A stretch of 64,000 nucleotides of DNA from Megalobrama amblycephala (GCF_018812025.1 NC_063049.1:7587102-7651101), one strand, 5' to 3'. Shown: positions 33,983-45,224, counted from the first letter of the stretch. Program-made: numbers and translations. The notes: generated from the letters alone by a model not told the origin.

Positions 33983-34539
33983 TTAAAGGGGCTCTATGTA
34001 GGAATGACACCCAGTGTTCAAAATAGGTACTGCAGTCCAAATTCAAAATATTGTTTGGCCCGCCCCCTCGTTCAAAGACATGGGTTGCCAGCAACAATAG
34101 GTAGCGCAATTCACAATGAAAGCTGAGGAGACTTACACACTGTAAGCTGATGAGTTGATTTATTTGTTTTAAGATGCTGTTGTTCATAGAGATATTTAGG
34201 TGGATGCAGAGGCTTTTTAGGTCAGATAGAATCTGCGATTCTCTGACCCAGTTTGCTTGCTGGTTTCCATGGCTGCAATAAGCAGCGTTTTCCGCCAACT
34301 GGCAACCTGTGATGTCGAAATACCTTTGGATAAACTGGCAACACGCGGTTTCGCACAGATCAAAACAAAGACAGACATTCCGACACGGAACGCACATTTT
34401 CAAAGTAGAATATCTAGCTGTAGCATTGTTTTTCTGAGAAACAAGTAGGTGAACTTAGCATGTTTCCTAAATATCTGCAAACATATCGGGGTATTTTTAT
34501 GCTTTATTAAATTAAAAATCTTACATAGAGCCCCTTTAA
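33983..34539. mobile_element. TTAA-flanked element, AAGGGGCTCTATGTA ends
   Basis: TTAA at both ends is followed by AGGGGCTCTATGTAGG and its inverse ATACATAGAGCCCC-type end (TTACATAGAGCCCCT). The interior carries GTTGCCAGCAAC, a zero-spacer X-box-like palindrome, at 34084-34095. It is followed by a short ATGAAAGCTGAGG ORF start. Non-autonomous. Confidence 0.7.
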
Positions 34540-35153
34540 ATACACAGGGAGTAATCACTGAAACGGAGAACAGGAGTGAAACTCAAATCAGTAACTAACA
34601 ATGTCAGGGAACACAGGTAAACAGGAACAGAACAAAACCAAAAATGTTTACAAAACAATGATGTACTAAAAACAGAAAAGTTTTTCCTTTGCGTTTTTCA
34701 CTTACAGATGACAATGTTGTCAAAGCAATCCTTGATCGCACAGTTCTGCGAAAACATAGTTTACATGCAGATGATAATGGGATCGTTTTCAAAAACGTGC
34801 ACTTTGAAACCCGCTTTCAAAAGTTTGTGTTTTCATGCCCCCAAAACGGCATTGTCGTGTAATGAAAGGCCAAAATGCATAAAAAGTTTTCAGTTTTTAG
34901 TTGAAAACGGTGTTGTGTAAACAGCCCCTTAAACACAAATAAACAGAACTGAACATAACCCTGAATCATACATACAATACACTCACTTAAAGCAATACTG
35001 TATATACCTATATAACAAATCTCAACCTCATGATTGCTTGTATCATTGCAAAATGTGGACAATATTATTACCCAGCTCTGCATGAATTTAGATTTATATG
35101 TCCATCTTTATCCGCATACATACAGTACACTCAAGTAGAGCGAAATGTACCTA
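34540..35153 (+). other. Intron 3, weak MITE-like sequence
   Basis: 34680-34930 contains GCGTTTTTCAC at the left and AAAACGGTGTTGTGTAAACAG at the right, which may be worn inverted ends of another foldback. Otherwise nothing is recognised. Confidence 0.3.
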
Positions 35154-35582
35154 CAGACGTGGACAAAATTGTTGGTACCCTTGATAAATATGATCAAAGA
35201 TGACTGTAAAAATAAATCTGCATTGTTTATCCTTTTGATTTTTAATTCATAAAATTAGCAAATTTGAATTGAAAGTGGGGGGAAATCACATTATGAAATA
35301 AATGTTTTTCTCCAAAACACGTTGGCCACAGTTATTAGCACCACTAGAATTTTTTATGAGTAAAATTTCTCTGAAGTATATTCCCATTCATATTTATGTT
35401 TTTTAGCACACCAGGGTGATCATGAACATAAATTCGTCCAGCCATGACTTCCTGTTCCACAGGAGTATAAACATGAGGAAACACAAAGGCCAAATTCCCG
35501 TAATCATTCATCACAATGAGTAAAACCAAAGAATATAGTTCTGATGTGCAGCAAAAGATTGTTGAGCTTCACAATATAGAAA

Positions 35583-35877
35583 TGTTACAGTTGCTGTACA
35601 ACTAGACACGACAGAGACGAAGATAACGATAATAGCGATACTTTAATAATACACAGGAGATTACAATAAGGGAAGACAGCATTTACACATGAACGAGAAC
35701 GGACAAGGAGTGAAGGAGAACACTAGGTATATATACACAAGAGACTAACAAAGGGAACTAAACAAGGGAACTAAACAAGGTGATGAGATAATTAACTAGA
35801 CACAGGTGGAACAAGTGAACTAATCAGACTGGGGAAAACTGGGTCACAGGGGAAACAGAAACAGCAGACATGTGACA
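35583..35877 (-). repeat. Left LTR (3' LTR of the minus-strand element)
   Basis: 295 bp, TG...CA ends. It differs from the other LTR mainly by a tandem duplication of GGGAACTAAACAA (about 35753-35779) and a few substitutions. Confidence 0.9.
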
Positions 35878-36151
35878 GTTCGCCCCCTCCCGGATAGGCA
35901 CGTCCTCGCACCGTCAGAGGACAACAGAGGAGGGAGGGAGGGGGCTCTGGAGGAGGGCGAATGGCGGAGGAGCAAAACAAAAGTCCACAGAAAACAAAAA
36001 CAGTCCAAGGGGGAGTGGAGGATGGGAGGATCCAGGGGACAGCCAGGAGCAGAGGGAGCCAGATGATGACCCAGGCTACAGTCAGCATGATGTTACTTGG
36101 CGGTGGTGCAGGAGGGAGGAGCCATGGAGGAGACAGGGGTGCTTCATCCTT

Positions 36152-37002
36152 CTACGCTGCCAGCCACGGTGGAGAACCAGACGGAGCTGAAGAGACACGG
36201 AGCCTGGGTGACACCGAAGGTCCGGAGGGCCGTGGTGGAGCTGACAGCTCATGGGACTGAGGCGGAGATGGGGCAAAGGAAGACCGCTGTGGAGCCAGTG
36301 CAACCGAGGATACCGGAGGAGCTGGAGGGAAGGCGGAGCCCGGTGGAGCCGGAGGGATGGAGGGCAGAGGTGCAACCGGCAGCCAGAAATCCCGAGGTGG
36401 AACCAGGGTGATGCCTGACCAAAGCGCTGCCGGTGAGACGAGGAAGCCTGGTGGAGCAGGTGGGATGACGTGCCACAGTGGAGCTGAGGGCACGATGAGC
36501 CAAAGCGAGACCAACGGGTCATAGGACCCAGGTGGAGTCTGGGTTTCTGTGGCTGGAGGTGAAGACAGGGGATCCTTACGCCAAGGCCACGCTGGAGACT
36601 GGAAGCCCTGCAGCGAATCCGCAGCATCGTGAAGAGGCGGCTGAGGAGGAGATGAGGGGCAGACAGGAACCAGAGGATTTACAGCAGTAGAAGTAGGTTG
36701 GTGAAATAGAGGAGGTGGGAGAGGGAGGCTGGGTGGGCAATCTGCAGACATAGGAGGCGCTGGAGATACATAGGGCACAGGAGATACAGGGAACACTGGA
36801 GAAACTTGGAGAACAGGAGATACAGGGAACGCTGGAGAAACTTGGAGAACAGGAGATACAGGGGTGTCTGCAGAAATAACCTCAGAAAACCAGTCAATTA
36901 AATCCTCCTCCAAATAATTAAATTGTCTCCCAGTGTCCACATGGCTTTCGCACACAGCAGCGGGAGTGTAGGCTGGGCTTCCTTCCGAGCCCTCGAACTC
37001 CA
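36152..37002 (-). pseudogene. Gag-like protein, proline-rich C-terminal frame
   Basis: It is the continuation of the gag after a one-base shift: VEFEGSEGSPAYTPAAVCES followed by FNYLEEDLIDWFSEVIS. Tandem units follow (SPVLQVSPVFPVSP repeats near 36770-36860), then long S/A/P-rich sequence with SAPPxx units. The low-complexity part is probably disordered. I do not know its function. The region is open in most frames on both strands because of its GGAGCC-type repeat, so the shorter overlapping frames are not separate genes. Confidence 0.55.
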
Positions 37003-37473
37003 CTAAAACTCCCTCGGGGACGGGCGGTGTTCCAACTCGCTCACCTGGTCAGACATCATAACGGGCTCTGGCTCCGAGGTAAAGCACGGCTCAGCTGGGC
37101 TCGCTGGCGCAGTCTCCGCGGCAGGCGCAGGCTCCGTGTCTGCGGTGGAATCAGGCTTCAGCTCCGTCTGGCTGGGCGTAGGCTGACTGGGCGCTGGGTT
37201 TGGTGGAGTGGTGCTGATAGGCTCTGCTGGGCCGATGGTGAACGCCGAGTTGTTGTTTATCAGAACCCACTCCACACATGCGGCGACATCTTTCTGTGGA
37301 CCACTCCCTGGGAGGCGTGCACGGGACCGCTCGCTCAGGCTGGCGATGTAGAAAACACAGAGCGAGCGGTCAGGATAGTGTGTGAGGCACGCCAACTCCA
37401 AAAAGTCCATGGTGTGTTCCTCCAGGGAGCGGTCCTTCTGCTCCAGGCACAAGAGGGAAACAGCAGGTTCCAT
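37003..37473 (-). pseudogene. Gag-like protein, N-terminal frame
   Basis: 156 codons starting MEPAVSLLCLEQKDRSLEEH and continuing TMDFLELACLTHYPDRSL, then LSERSRARLP and VEWVLINNNSAFTIG. The pattern (short helix, EEHTxDFLxLA, then a Leu-Ser-Glu segment) resembles the core of Ty3/gypsy-type retrotransposon gag, which would assemble the particle and package RNA. The C-terminal third is P/T/E-rich (PAPAAETAPASPAEP). A frameshift near its end (PSPREF) separates it from the next frame. No zinc knuckle (CCHC) is visible. Confidence 0.65.
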
Positions 37474-37537
37474 AGTGACGGGAAAAAATAAACTAAAGAA
37501 AACGCCGCAAAAAATAAACTGTATGGGTCCGTTCTTC

Positions 37538-37817
37538 TGTTACAGTTGCTGTACAACTAGGCACGACAGAGATGAAGATAACAATAATAGTGATACTTTA
37601 ATAATACACAGGAGATTACAATAAGGGAAGACAGCATTTACACATGAACGAGAACGGACAAGGAGTGAAGGAGAATACTAGGCATATATACAAGAGACTA
37701 ACAAAGGGAACTAAACAAGGTGATGAGATAATTAACTAGACACAGGTGGAACAAGTGAACTAATCAGACTGGGGAAAACTGGGTCACAGGGGAAACAGAA
37801 ACAGCAGATATGTGACA
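37538..37817 (-). repeat. Right LTR (5' LTR of the minus-strand element)
   Basis: 280 bp with TG...CA ends. On the minus strand it is followed by GAAGAACGGACCC, the position of a primer-binding site. This motif resembles those of the sister elements but does not start with the usual TGG. Confidence 0.9.
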
Positions 37818-38958
37818 AGAAAGTGGCTGTAAGAAAATAGCTAAAGCATTGAAAATCCCCATTTCCACCATCAGGGCAATAATTAAGAAGTTCCAATCAA
37901 CTAAAGATGTTACAAATCTGCCTGGAAGAGGACGTGTCTCTACTGTCCTAATGCACAGGAAGGAGGAAAGTTTGAGTGAACAAAGACTCTCCAAGGATCA
38001 CAGTCGGAGAATTGCAGAGATTAGTTGAGCCTTGAGTCTCAGAAAGCCTAAAAAAATTATCAAACAGCACCTACATCACCACAAGTTGTTTGGGAGGATT
38101 TCAAGAAAAATCCTCTGCTCTCATCCAGAAACAATCTCCAGCATATTCAGTTGTCAGACATGACTGGAACTTCAAACGGGACCGGCTTCTGTGGTCAGAT
38201 GAAACTAAAAAAAGAGACCACCAGATGGGTTTGGTGCACACATGGATAAAAAGTACTCCATGTCCACGGTTAAATATACTGCTGGATCTTTAATGTTGTG
38301 GGCCTATTTTTCTGCTGGAAGTCCTGGACATCTTGTTCAGATACATGGTATCATGAATTCTACCAAATATCAACAGATAAAAATGCTAAAAAACTGCTTC
38401 TGCTAGAAATCCAGTAATGGGCCATGGTTGGATCTTCCATCAGGACAATGATCCAAAACAAACATCAAAACCAACACAAAAATGTGTCACTGAGCACAAA
38501 ATGAAGCTTCTGCCATGGTCGTCCCAGTCCCCTGACCTGAACCCTAAAGAAAATGAGTGGAGTGAACTGAAGAGAAGAGAAGAAGCACCAACATGGAGCT
38601 GGGAATCTGAAGGATCTGGAGATATTCTGCATGAAGGAATGATCTTTGATCTCTTGTCAGGTGTTCTCCAAACTCATCAGGCATTATAGAAGAAGACTCA
38701 GAGCTGTTATCTTGGCAAAATGAGGTTGCAAAAAGTATTGAATAAAAGGGTGCCAATAATTGTGGCCAATGTGTTTTGGAGAAAAACATTTATTTCATAA
38801 TGTGATTTCCCCCCACATTCAATTCTTTTCCTTCAATGAAAGGTTAGATTTTTGCTAATTTTATGAATTAAAGATCAAAAGGATAAACAATGCAGGTTTA
38901 TTTTTACAGTCATCTTTGATCATATTTATCAAGGGTACCACCATTTTGTCCATGTCTG

Positions 38959-39774
38959 TACAGCCAATCCCAACTGCTTGATTGTGTATATCATTGCATA
39001 ATATAAAGTATATCATCTCCCAGCTCTAATCTGCTAAATGCGAGTATAAGCTGAAGATATTATGATTTTTAAACATTAACATTTTGGAAAGCTACTTTGA
39101 AACAGTTTGTATTGTGAAAAGTGCTATACAAGTAAATTTGACTTGATAATAGAATATTTGCATTCTCATGTATCCACTAGTTTAATCATCATGGATAAAC
39201 ATAAACTTTCATAATTCACATAACTGTAATGTATCACATTAAAAGGCCTACTTAGACATCTCTCACCTGTAAAATATATATTTAGGTACAAGACAATTTA
39301 CAGTTTGTCACTGCATTAACTGGCCAAATTCTGTTCTGCTTGTTGCATGTCCTTCATTTGTTCCATCTTCCTGTTCTTTAACAGTCTGTTCTTGTGCAAT
39401 CTGAATCTGATCCAAAATCATTAAACTCCTTACGATTTCCACCCCCAGTGAAAACTTATATGAACGTACATTCAGCGGCTCACAGTGGAAGTTCTCTATT
39501 GAGTGCAACTGCTTATTATAGACCGCAGCAGAAAACTAGAGCAACTCCTAACAGAGCTGCGTCTTACATTACAAACCTTAGGGACAAATGAGCTGACCTT
39601 TCTCTTTCTCTGTGTGTTGGGTGAAACTGCTTTGTCCTTGAGAAAGGCCTGAATCTAATTGGAAGCACAGCAGTCTCTCAATCAGGAAGATCTCATCTGG
39701 CTATGACTCCTCTCCTCTTATCTCTTCCTCTTTGAAAGTGTTTTGCTCTGACACGTGTTCTTCCTCATGTTAAG
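38959..39774 (+). other. End of rapgef4 intron 3
   Basis: Nothing recognised except the acceptor TTCCTCATGTTAAG for exon 4. No repeat ends are evident. Confidence 0.4.
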
Positions 39775-39921
39775 GATGCTGTCACCATCTGTACGTTGGG
39801 CATCGGCACAGCTTTCGGGGAGTCGATTCTCGACAACACGCCACGGCACGCCACCATTGTCACCCGAGAGTTCAGCGAACTACTGCGAATCGAGCAGAGG
39901 GAGTTTAGGACCCTGTGGGAG
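39775..39921 (+). CDS. rapgef4: rapgef4 (EPAC2) coding exon 4
   Basis: The exon (49 codons, phase 0 at both sides) reads [20 protein letters not shown], then [20 protein letters not shown] and QREFRTLWE. This is the phosphate-binding cassette of CNB-A. FGE and the Arg of PRHATIV are the expected contacts to the cyclic phosphate, and both are present. The hinge-like helix ([11 protein letters not shown]) follows, as in vertebrate EPAC2. It ends TGGGAG with a GTATGC donor. The next expected segment (KYRQYMAGL-type) is not found downstream within the window. Confidence 0.95.
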
Positions 39922-40258
39922 GTATGCCAATCTACTGACAATACACCAATGATGACATAATCATAATCATATTTGAAAGTTTGATGTATCTGCTTTGTAT
40001 TTACATTCACTTATTTCATGGTTCTGACAGAGAATGGATACCTTTAGAAAAGTTTTGTGTTTGTTTCTGTGTAAAATGTAGAGTAAACTTAAAGGGGTCA
40101 TGAATTGTGCATGAAGTTTTGACATGTAAGAGGTCATTGTACTACAAAAACATCCTGTGAGTTTCAGAACTCAAAACTTCCTTGTTAGTCCAAAAACAGC
40201 TATTATTGAAACCAAGCTCAGAAAATGACTTGTTTTGGATTTTGTCACATTATTTATT

Positions 40259-42745
40259 TTAAAGGGGACCTATTATGCCCCTTTTCACAAGATGTAATGT
40301 AAGTCTAAAAATGTGTCTATGATGTTTCAGCTCAAAATACCCCACAGATCATTTATTATAGCTTGTAAAATGTGCCCCTATTTGGGGTGAGCAAAAACAC
40401 ATCGTTTTTGTGTGTCCCTTTAAATGCAAATGAGCTGCTGCTCATGTATGAGATTTTCAGTTTCTGAGATTTTCGGTTTCCGAAGGCGGAGCATACATGA
40501 ATATTCATGAGTTTCCCAGACATGCGCGATTGCACATGCAACTGAGAATTTTAGTTCACATTGTATCTCAAGACATTAGTGGATTATTCCAAAAAGGTAA
40601 CTATATTCTCAGCGTCGCGGCGGAATTATGCATAAACTACAGTTGTTTACTTCTGGGTAACAGTTTATAATGTTTTCATGCACGATTTGTGCAGTCGTCT
40701 GAAATTGAATGACAGGCACTTCTTGTAACAGCAGAACAACCTTCAGCTATCGTCTACAATGAGTTCAACTCCTGCTCTTCCTTTGTACCTTGCGATGTAA
40801 CAACTAATAAATGTGTCTGTGGACATAATATTTTAGTAACCTATAGACTAGGCTACTGATGTAATGTCAAATGCTGAAAATGTTTCTGAAACTTTATTGT
40901 CTTTTTATGGTTTCCGTTTATAGCCTATATATATTAAAGAAAGACACACTGACACCACAAGGTTTCATTTTTCAATTGCACAGTAAACCAAGCATCCCGG
41001 AACACCTGAATGAGTTCAAGTAGATTAGCCTATGCTGATTTCATATAACAGAAAATATAAATAAATCACATATTGTTAAATACATGCAGCTGCCATTTCA
41101 ATAATGTATTGCATTGTTCTTCTGTTACCTCACCTTATGAAGATTTAAAACTCGGTCATCCCTATGGAAATTAAAGAAATGTCCAAAATCAGTGGCCTAA
41201 TAAAGATTTTTGCATTGTTATTCTCTGCCATGCGTTCTTTTGACCATGTGTCACTTGTGTACCTGGATATACAATGAAGATGCATGTTCTTCATGGGGCT
41301 TTAACTAGGGGCACCTTTGAACTCATGAAATTTTGAAAAAAAAAAGATTCAATTATGGCCTTGATTTGCATTTGATTACTGGATGCTTGGTATAACGTGA
41401 TGGAGTGAACATATGACATTGTGTGAGACAGTAATGAATGACATTTTGTTTTTTTTTATACAAAAAGATGGGCCATGGACTTGCCAACAACAAATGTTAG
41501 CAGTCCCTTAATATATGAAAATATGACACATAAGAAAAGCTATTCTCAGATCAAAAAATAACATTTTTAGTCTTTGACATTTTTACCACTCTTTGAATTT
41601 TAATGACATTTTTTTTTTAATTGATTTAAAACTGATTTTATAACAACAACAAAACATTATCTTTTTACATATAGTGGCTCCCCAATTATTTGCACAAATG
41701 CATTTACATTAAAATAGTATTCAATCACTGGAATCAATGTAGTTTTGTTTTTTGTTTTTTTCCACAAGGATTAATTTTATTCAATAAATTGATTTAAAAA
41801 AAGAGACATTACTAATGTTACAAAAGATTTCTATTTCAGTACTGTTCTTGAAACTTTCTGTTCTGTGTAATCCTAAAAACAGGCAGTGCATCACAGTTTC
41901 CACTTTCATTCAGCAGCACAACTGTTTTCAGCCCTGATATTAATAGGAAATGTTTCTTGAGCATCAAATCGGCATAGGCTACTAGAATGATTTCTGAAGG
42001 ATCACGTGACACTAAAGACTGGAGTAACAGGAATAAACAGCCATTTAAAATATATTAAAATAGAAAACAAAATCACAATATTACTGTATTGCTTGTTTTT
42101 GATCAAAAAGTAAACAACTGTAGTTTATGCATAATTCCGCCGCGACGCTGAGAATATAGTTACCTTTATGGAATAATCCACTAATGTCTTGAGATACAAT
42201 ATGAACTAAAATTCTCAGTTGCATGTGCAATCGCGCATGTATGGGAAACTCATGAATATTCATGTGTGCTCCACCTTTGGAAACCGAAAATCTCAGAAAC
42301 CGAAAATCTCGTAACACCCCCTTTCCAGAAGAGGGCGGAGTTTTAACAGCTCGCGCTTCGGTTGCTCAACAACAACAAAGCTGGAGAATCTCACGCAGCC
42401 AAAATGAGGATTGTCAGTAATGGTGTTCAGCCTTACATTGTTCAAACCGGAGTCGACACTGATGGAGAGACTCAGGAAGAAGTTACAACTTTTAGAATGA
42501 AACTGGACGTTTCTGAATGGTTAGTGGATAAATTTATGTAGTTGCTGTGGAGTTGATTCAACTCATGGACTAGCATGTGCCGTCATGTTAGTCTTTTGTG
42601 CAAATCCAGAAAAATTGATTTCTGTAAAAGAAAATATCTGCCTTTGCATTGAACTTTGAGCGTCGTAACTTTGCAAACATTGTTTATGCTCAAACAGCAA
42701 CATTACACACTAACTGAAGTTAAAAAAGTGAAATCATAATCAACC
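40259..42745. mobile_element. TTAA-type element with a large inverted repeat
   Basis: The left end is TTAA then AGGGGACCTATTATGCCCC, as in the 1975-2848 element. The right side matches that element's 3' part (AACATTACACACTAA near 42703) but stops before the CCCCTTTTAA end. Inside, arms 40450-40652 and 42108-42311 are inverted copies. The 1455-bp spacer includes a GATTTCTGAAGGAT-family repeat (41945-42107). A 45-codon ORF lies at 42404-42541. Confidence 0.55.
42404..42541 (+). CDS. Short ORF in the TTAA element
   Basis: 45 codons, beginning MRIVSNGVQPYIVQTGVDTD and ending WLVDKFM. The GVQPY core resembles a QPYxFEP motif that I remember from N-termini of fish transposon-linked proteins, but I have no search to confirm. 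There is a donor-like GAATGGTTAGT near the end, so a spliced product is conceivable. No membrane segment or catalytic motif is seen. Confidence 0.35.
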   Translation: MRIVSNGVQPYIVQTGVDTDGETQEEVTTFRMKLDVSEWLVDKFM

Positions 42746-43954
42746 ACCGCTTTGAACTATGTGAATGTCTCAGTAGAGCATTATTTGATTGTTTGGTACA
42801 TTTTACTATAGATCCTTTGGTAAATCAGTCGCAATTTCGGTCAAATGTATCATATTGTTGAAACATTAAATATAACTTTAAAATTACTCAAGTGTCAAGA
42901 AGTCAGACAGTCGACATATCATAAACATTGACATTAACACACAGGAAAAATGTGCACTTTGCAGATGCAAACGGGTAAATAGTGTGTTTTTGTGTTAACT
43001 TTCGCAGCATGTCACATCATTTATTACTTATCAGAGCTGTTGAAACTGGATTCACACTGGCGTTCATTCAGCATGCTTGCAAAGTATTTTAGCTGCTTTA
43101 CAACCTTTAGCCAGCAGGGGGCGGTGGAAGTATAAGAAATGTTCTTTTCTCTGATCTTAATATTTTGAAGTCATCCTCTAGTGCAGTGGTTCTCAACCAG
43201 GAGTCGAACCCACTTTTAAGTATCCACAAGAGGGTTTAAAACAAGCTTTAAAGTAAAATAAAACAGCTTTAAAAAAAAAAAAAAACATTCTTATCTCGTG
43301 TTCATGAACCACTAGAAAAGTGTACATTCATTGGTCATAGAGAACTCTGAAGAACATTTTGTTCTTGAAACTTCTGGAATTACAGAACATAAATATTTTA
43401 ATTTGACTTATTTATAAATAATTGAATATATTAACACTCCCAGTTGAAAAAAATAGCTTTGTCACAACAGCAGAAGTACCAGAAACATCTATGGTCCTTG
43501 GAGTCAAAAATGTTGAGAACATCAACTCTGGTGTGACACTAGAAATACAGCATTTCTGTATCTGTTATGTAGAGAGTTGTACTTAATTCCCAGAACTCAA
43601 GGAATTTTCTATCACTCATTTCTGCATAGAAGAATAAAAGGCTCTTTTTCTATCTTTGGCAGAAAAGACAGCAGTGCTTTTGCTCTTTAGGGCTGTGAGT
43701 TTATTTCTGTGGTAGTCTTTCATTCTCTCATTTTGTTCTTTCTGGCCCGTGGGCTATCAGAAATTCTGGGCCTGATGGGAAGCTTTTACTGGAGCAGGTC
43801 AGAGAAGGACAAAGAAGCCTGGAGCTTTAGCAGAATGAGAGGAAGACAAAGGAAAACAGGAGAAAGAAACACAAATAGAGGAAAGGAAGGAGAAGGCTGG
43901 GGAAAGATACTAAGATGGAGACACAGAGTTTGCCCTGAGAGGGACTGTCCCTCC

Positions 43955-43957
<3 letters not shown>
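42746..43957 (+). other. Intron 4, nothing recognised
   Basis: AT-rich with a short A run near 43270. No exon matching the next EPAC2 segment is present. Frames around 43709-44011 read into the microsatellite and are not genes. Confidence 0.35.

Positions 43958-44042
<85 letters not shown>
43958..44042. repeat. Compound (TG)n(AG)n microsatellite
   Basis: About 26 TG units followed directly by about 15 GA units. Confidence 0.97.
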
Positions 44043-44044
<2 letters not shown>

Positions 44045-45224
44045 CACACTTGGGAATTGAAAGGACCAGCAGAAGTTCTCTGCTCTATCTGATAACTCAA
44101 GGTGATGTCTTATCTCATCATTTCTGTGTCTGGCTGGCTCAATTTATAATCAGATTTATTTGTATAGCAATTTTCATGATATGCATCATTTCAAAGCGGC
44201 TTTACAGAAAGTCGTACTGTTATGTCTATAATCTCTTAGTGCTTTACCATAGAGCACATTTTAGGGCTGGGTGACATGATGTATAACAATGATATGAGTG
44301 ATTTTGTGTGTGTATATTTTGTGAGTGAATTACAGTGTTGTCTAGCACATGTATCAGTGCCACAGTGGCTGTGGCATACGTCTGAGCGTTCAGTTAAGAG
44401 ATTTAAATGTTGGTCAGTTTTGTTCTAAGCAAGTGTTTCTCAAAAAGTAATAAATGACAATAAGATTGGATTAAAAAAGTCTGATGCTTGGGCAAGCGGA
44501 CAAAATAAGGGATTTCAATTTTAGATTTTTTTTTAGTTTTGTTGTAAGCAAGAGTATACATTTAGCATCACTGAAGGTACGATTGTAAGTATAGATATGG
44601 CTTTAAGTAGTAGCATCTCCGATTTCAGGCAGAATTACTGTAACACAATGGTGTTCCTTACTGTGGTTTAAAATTACACAGTGGTGAAGATTTTGGTTAA
44701 AACTGACATACAATTTAGTAAAGATTCTGGTCTACACCAACCTATAAGTAACTTAAAAAAGGGAGCTGCTAGAACATCTAAAGACCTAATCATTACGGCG
44801 ACAGTGGCATGGAACAAAAAGCTCTATTTTTCTAGTAACAGTTGATATAATATGCTTATAATTTAATAATAACTTAATATTTTAGATCCTTAATTATTTG
44901 TCATGCTTTAAAGAAATGCACTTATTTTGTTATGTTGACTAACATACTAAATCATGTAAAGTACTTGATTATATATATAAAAAATATAATTTTAACTGTA
45001 GTGTGGTAATCAGTCTTACATTTAAATGTACTAAATTGCAACTTCATCATTATAAATGTGTAATTACAAATATATTTAAATATGTGACAGAAATGACATT
45101 AAAGTATATTTTAGTTTACCATAAATGCTTCATTTTCATTTCATTGTAATTAACATGTAATTAAATGAACAAAAATAGTACATTCATTTTGCATTGAAGT
45201 ATATTCTTTTAAAGTATATTACTA
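44043..45224 (+). other. Intron 4, includes a dispersed repeat
   Basis: 44860-45224 matches 50540-51095 (CTAAATTGCAACTTCATC, then AAAGTATATTTTAGTTTACC). It is one copy of an unclassified repeat. The match resumes at 46030-46080 after the hAT insertion. Nothing else is recognised. Confidence 0.4.

Larger units (their letters stand above)
35583..37817 (-). mobile_element. Gag-only LTR retrotransposon, complete with target duplication
   Basis: Two direct LTRs (35583-35877 and 37538-37817) begin TGTTACAG and end TGTGACA. The 5-bp AGAAA directly flanks the pair (35578-35582 and 37818-37822). Coding is on the minus strand. A polypurine tract (GGGAGGGGG on the minus strand, 35882-35893) lies next to the left LTR, which is therefore the 3' LTR. 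The internal 1.66 kb encodes only a gag-like, proline-rich protein. There is no protease, reverse transcriptase or integrase, so it needs help from a partner element. The LTRs are very similar, so insertion was recent. Confidence 0.9.
35516..38689 (+). pseudogene. Tc1 transposase, interrupted and frameshifted
   Basis: The start at 35516 encodes MSKTKEYSSDVQQKIVELH. The LTR element interrupts directly after this. It resumes at 37823 as SGCKKIAKALKIPISTIRAI, the rest of the first helix-turn-helix, and NLPGRGR, the GRPR-like hinge. Later pieces in shifting frames give LLWSDETK, FHQDNDPKQTS and SPDLNPKENEW. They keep all three catalytic positions, with 34 residues between the second Asp and the Glu (DD34E). 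Several frameshifts between 37980 and 38420 show it was decaying besides the insertion. Confidence 0.85.
35154..38958 (+). mobile_element. Tc1-like transposon, third family, split by an LTR element
   Basis: The tip CAGACGTGGACAAAATTG follows TA (35152-35153). The inverse tip CAAAT/TTTGTCCATGTCTG precedes TA at 38959-38960. Outer inverted repeats extend over about 180 bp, with the CATTTATTTCATAATGTG block at both sides. The transposase runs on the + strand. A 2235-bp LTR retrotransposon at 35583-37817 sits inside. Without it the Tc1 would be about 1.57 kb, a normal size. Confidence 0.9.

Noticed and set aside
43709..44274. Open frames of more than 100 codons around 44 kb
   Set aside because: They arise from the (TG)n(AG)n microsatellite, which has no stops in several frames. 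The same applies at 9737-10036 and 46495-46758.
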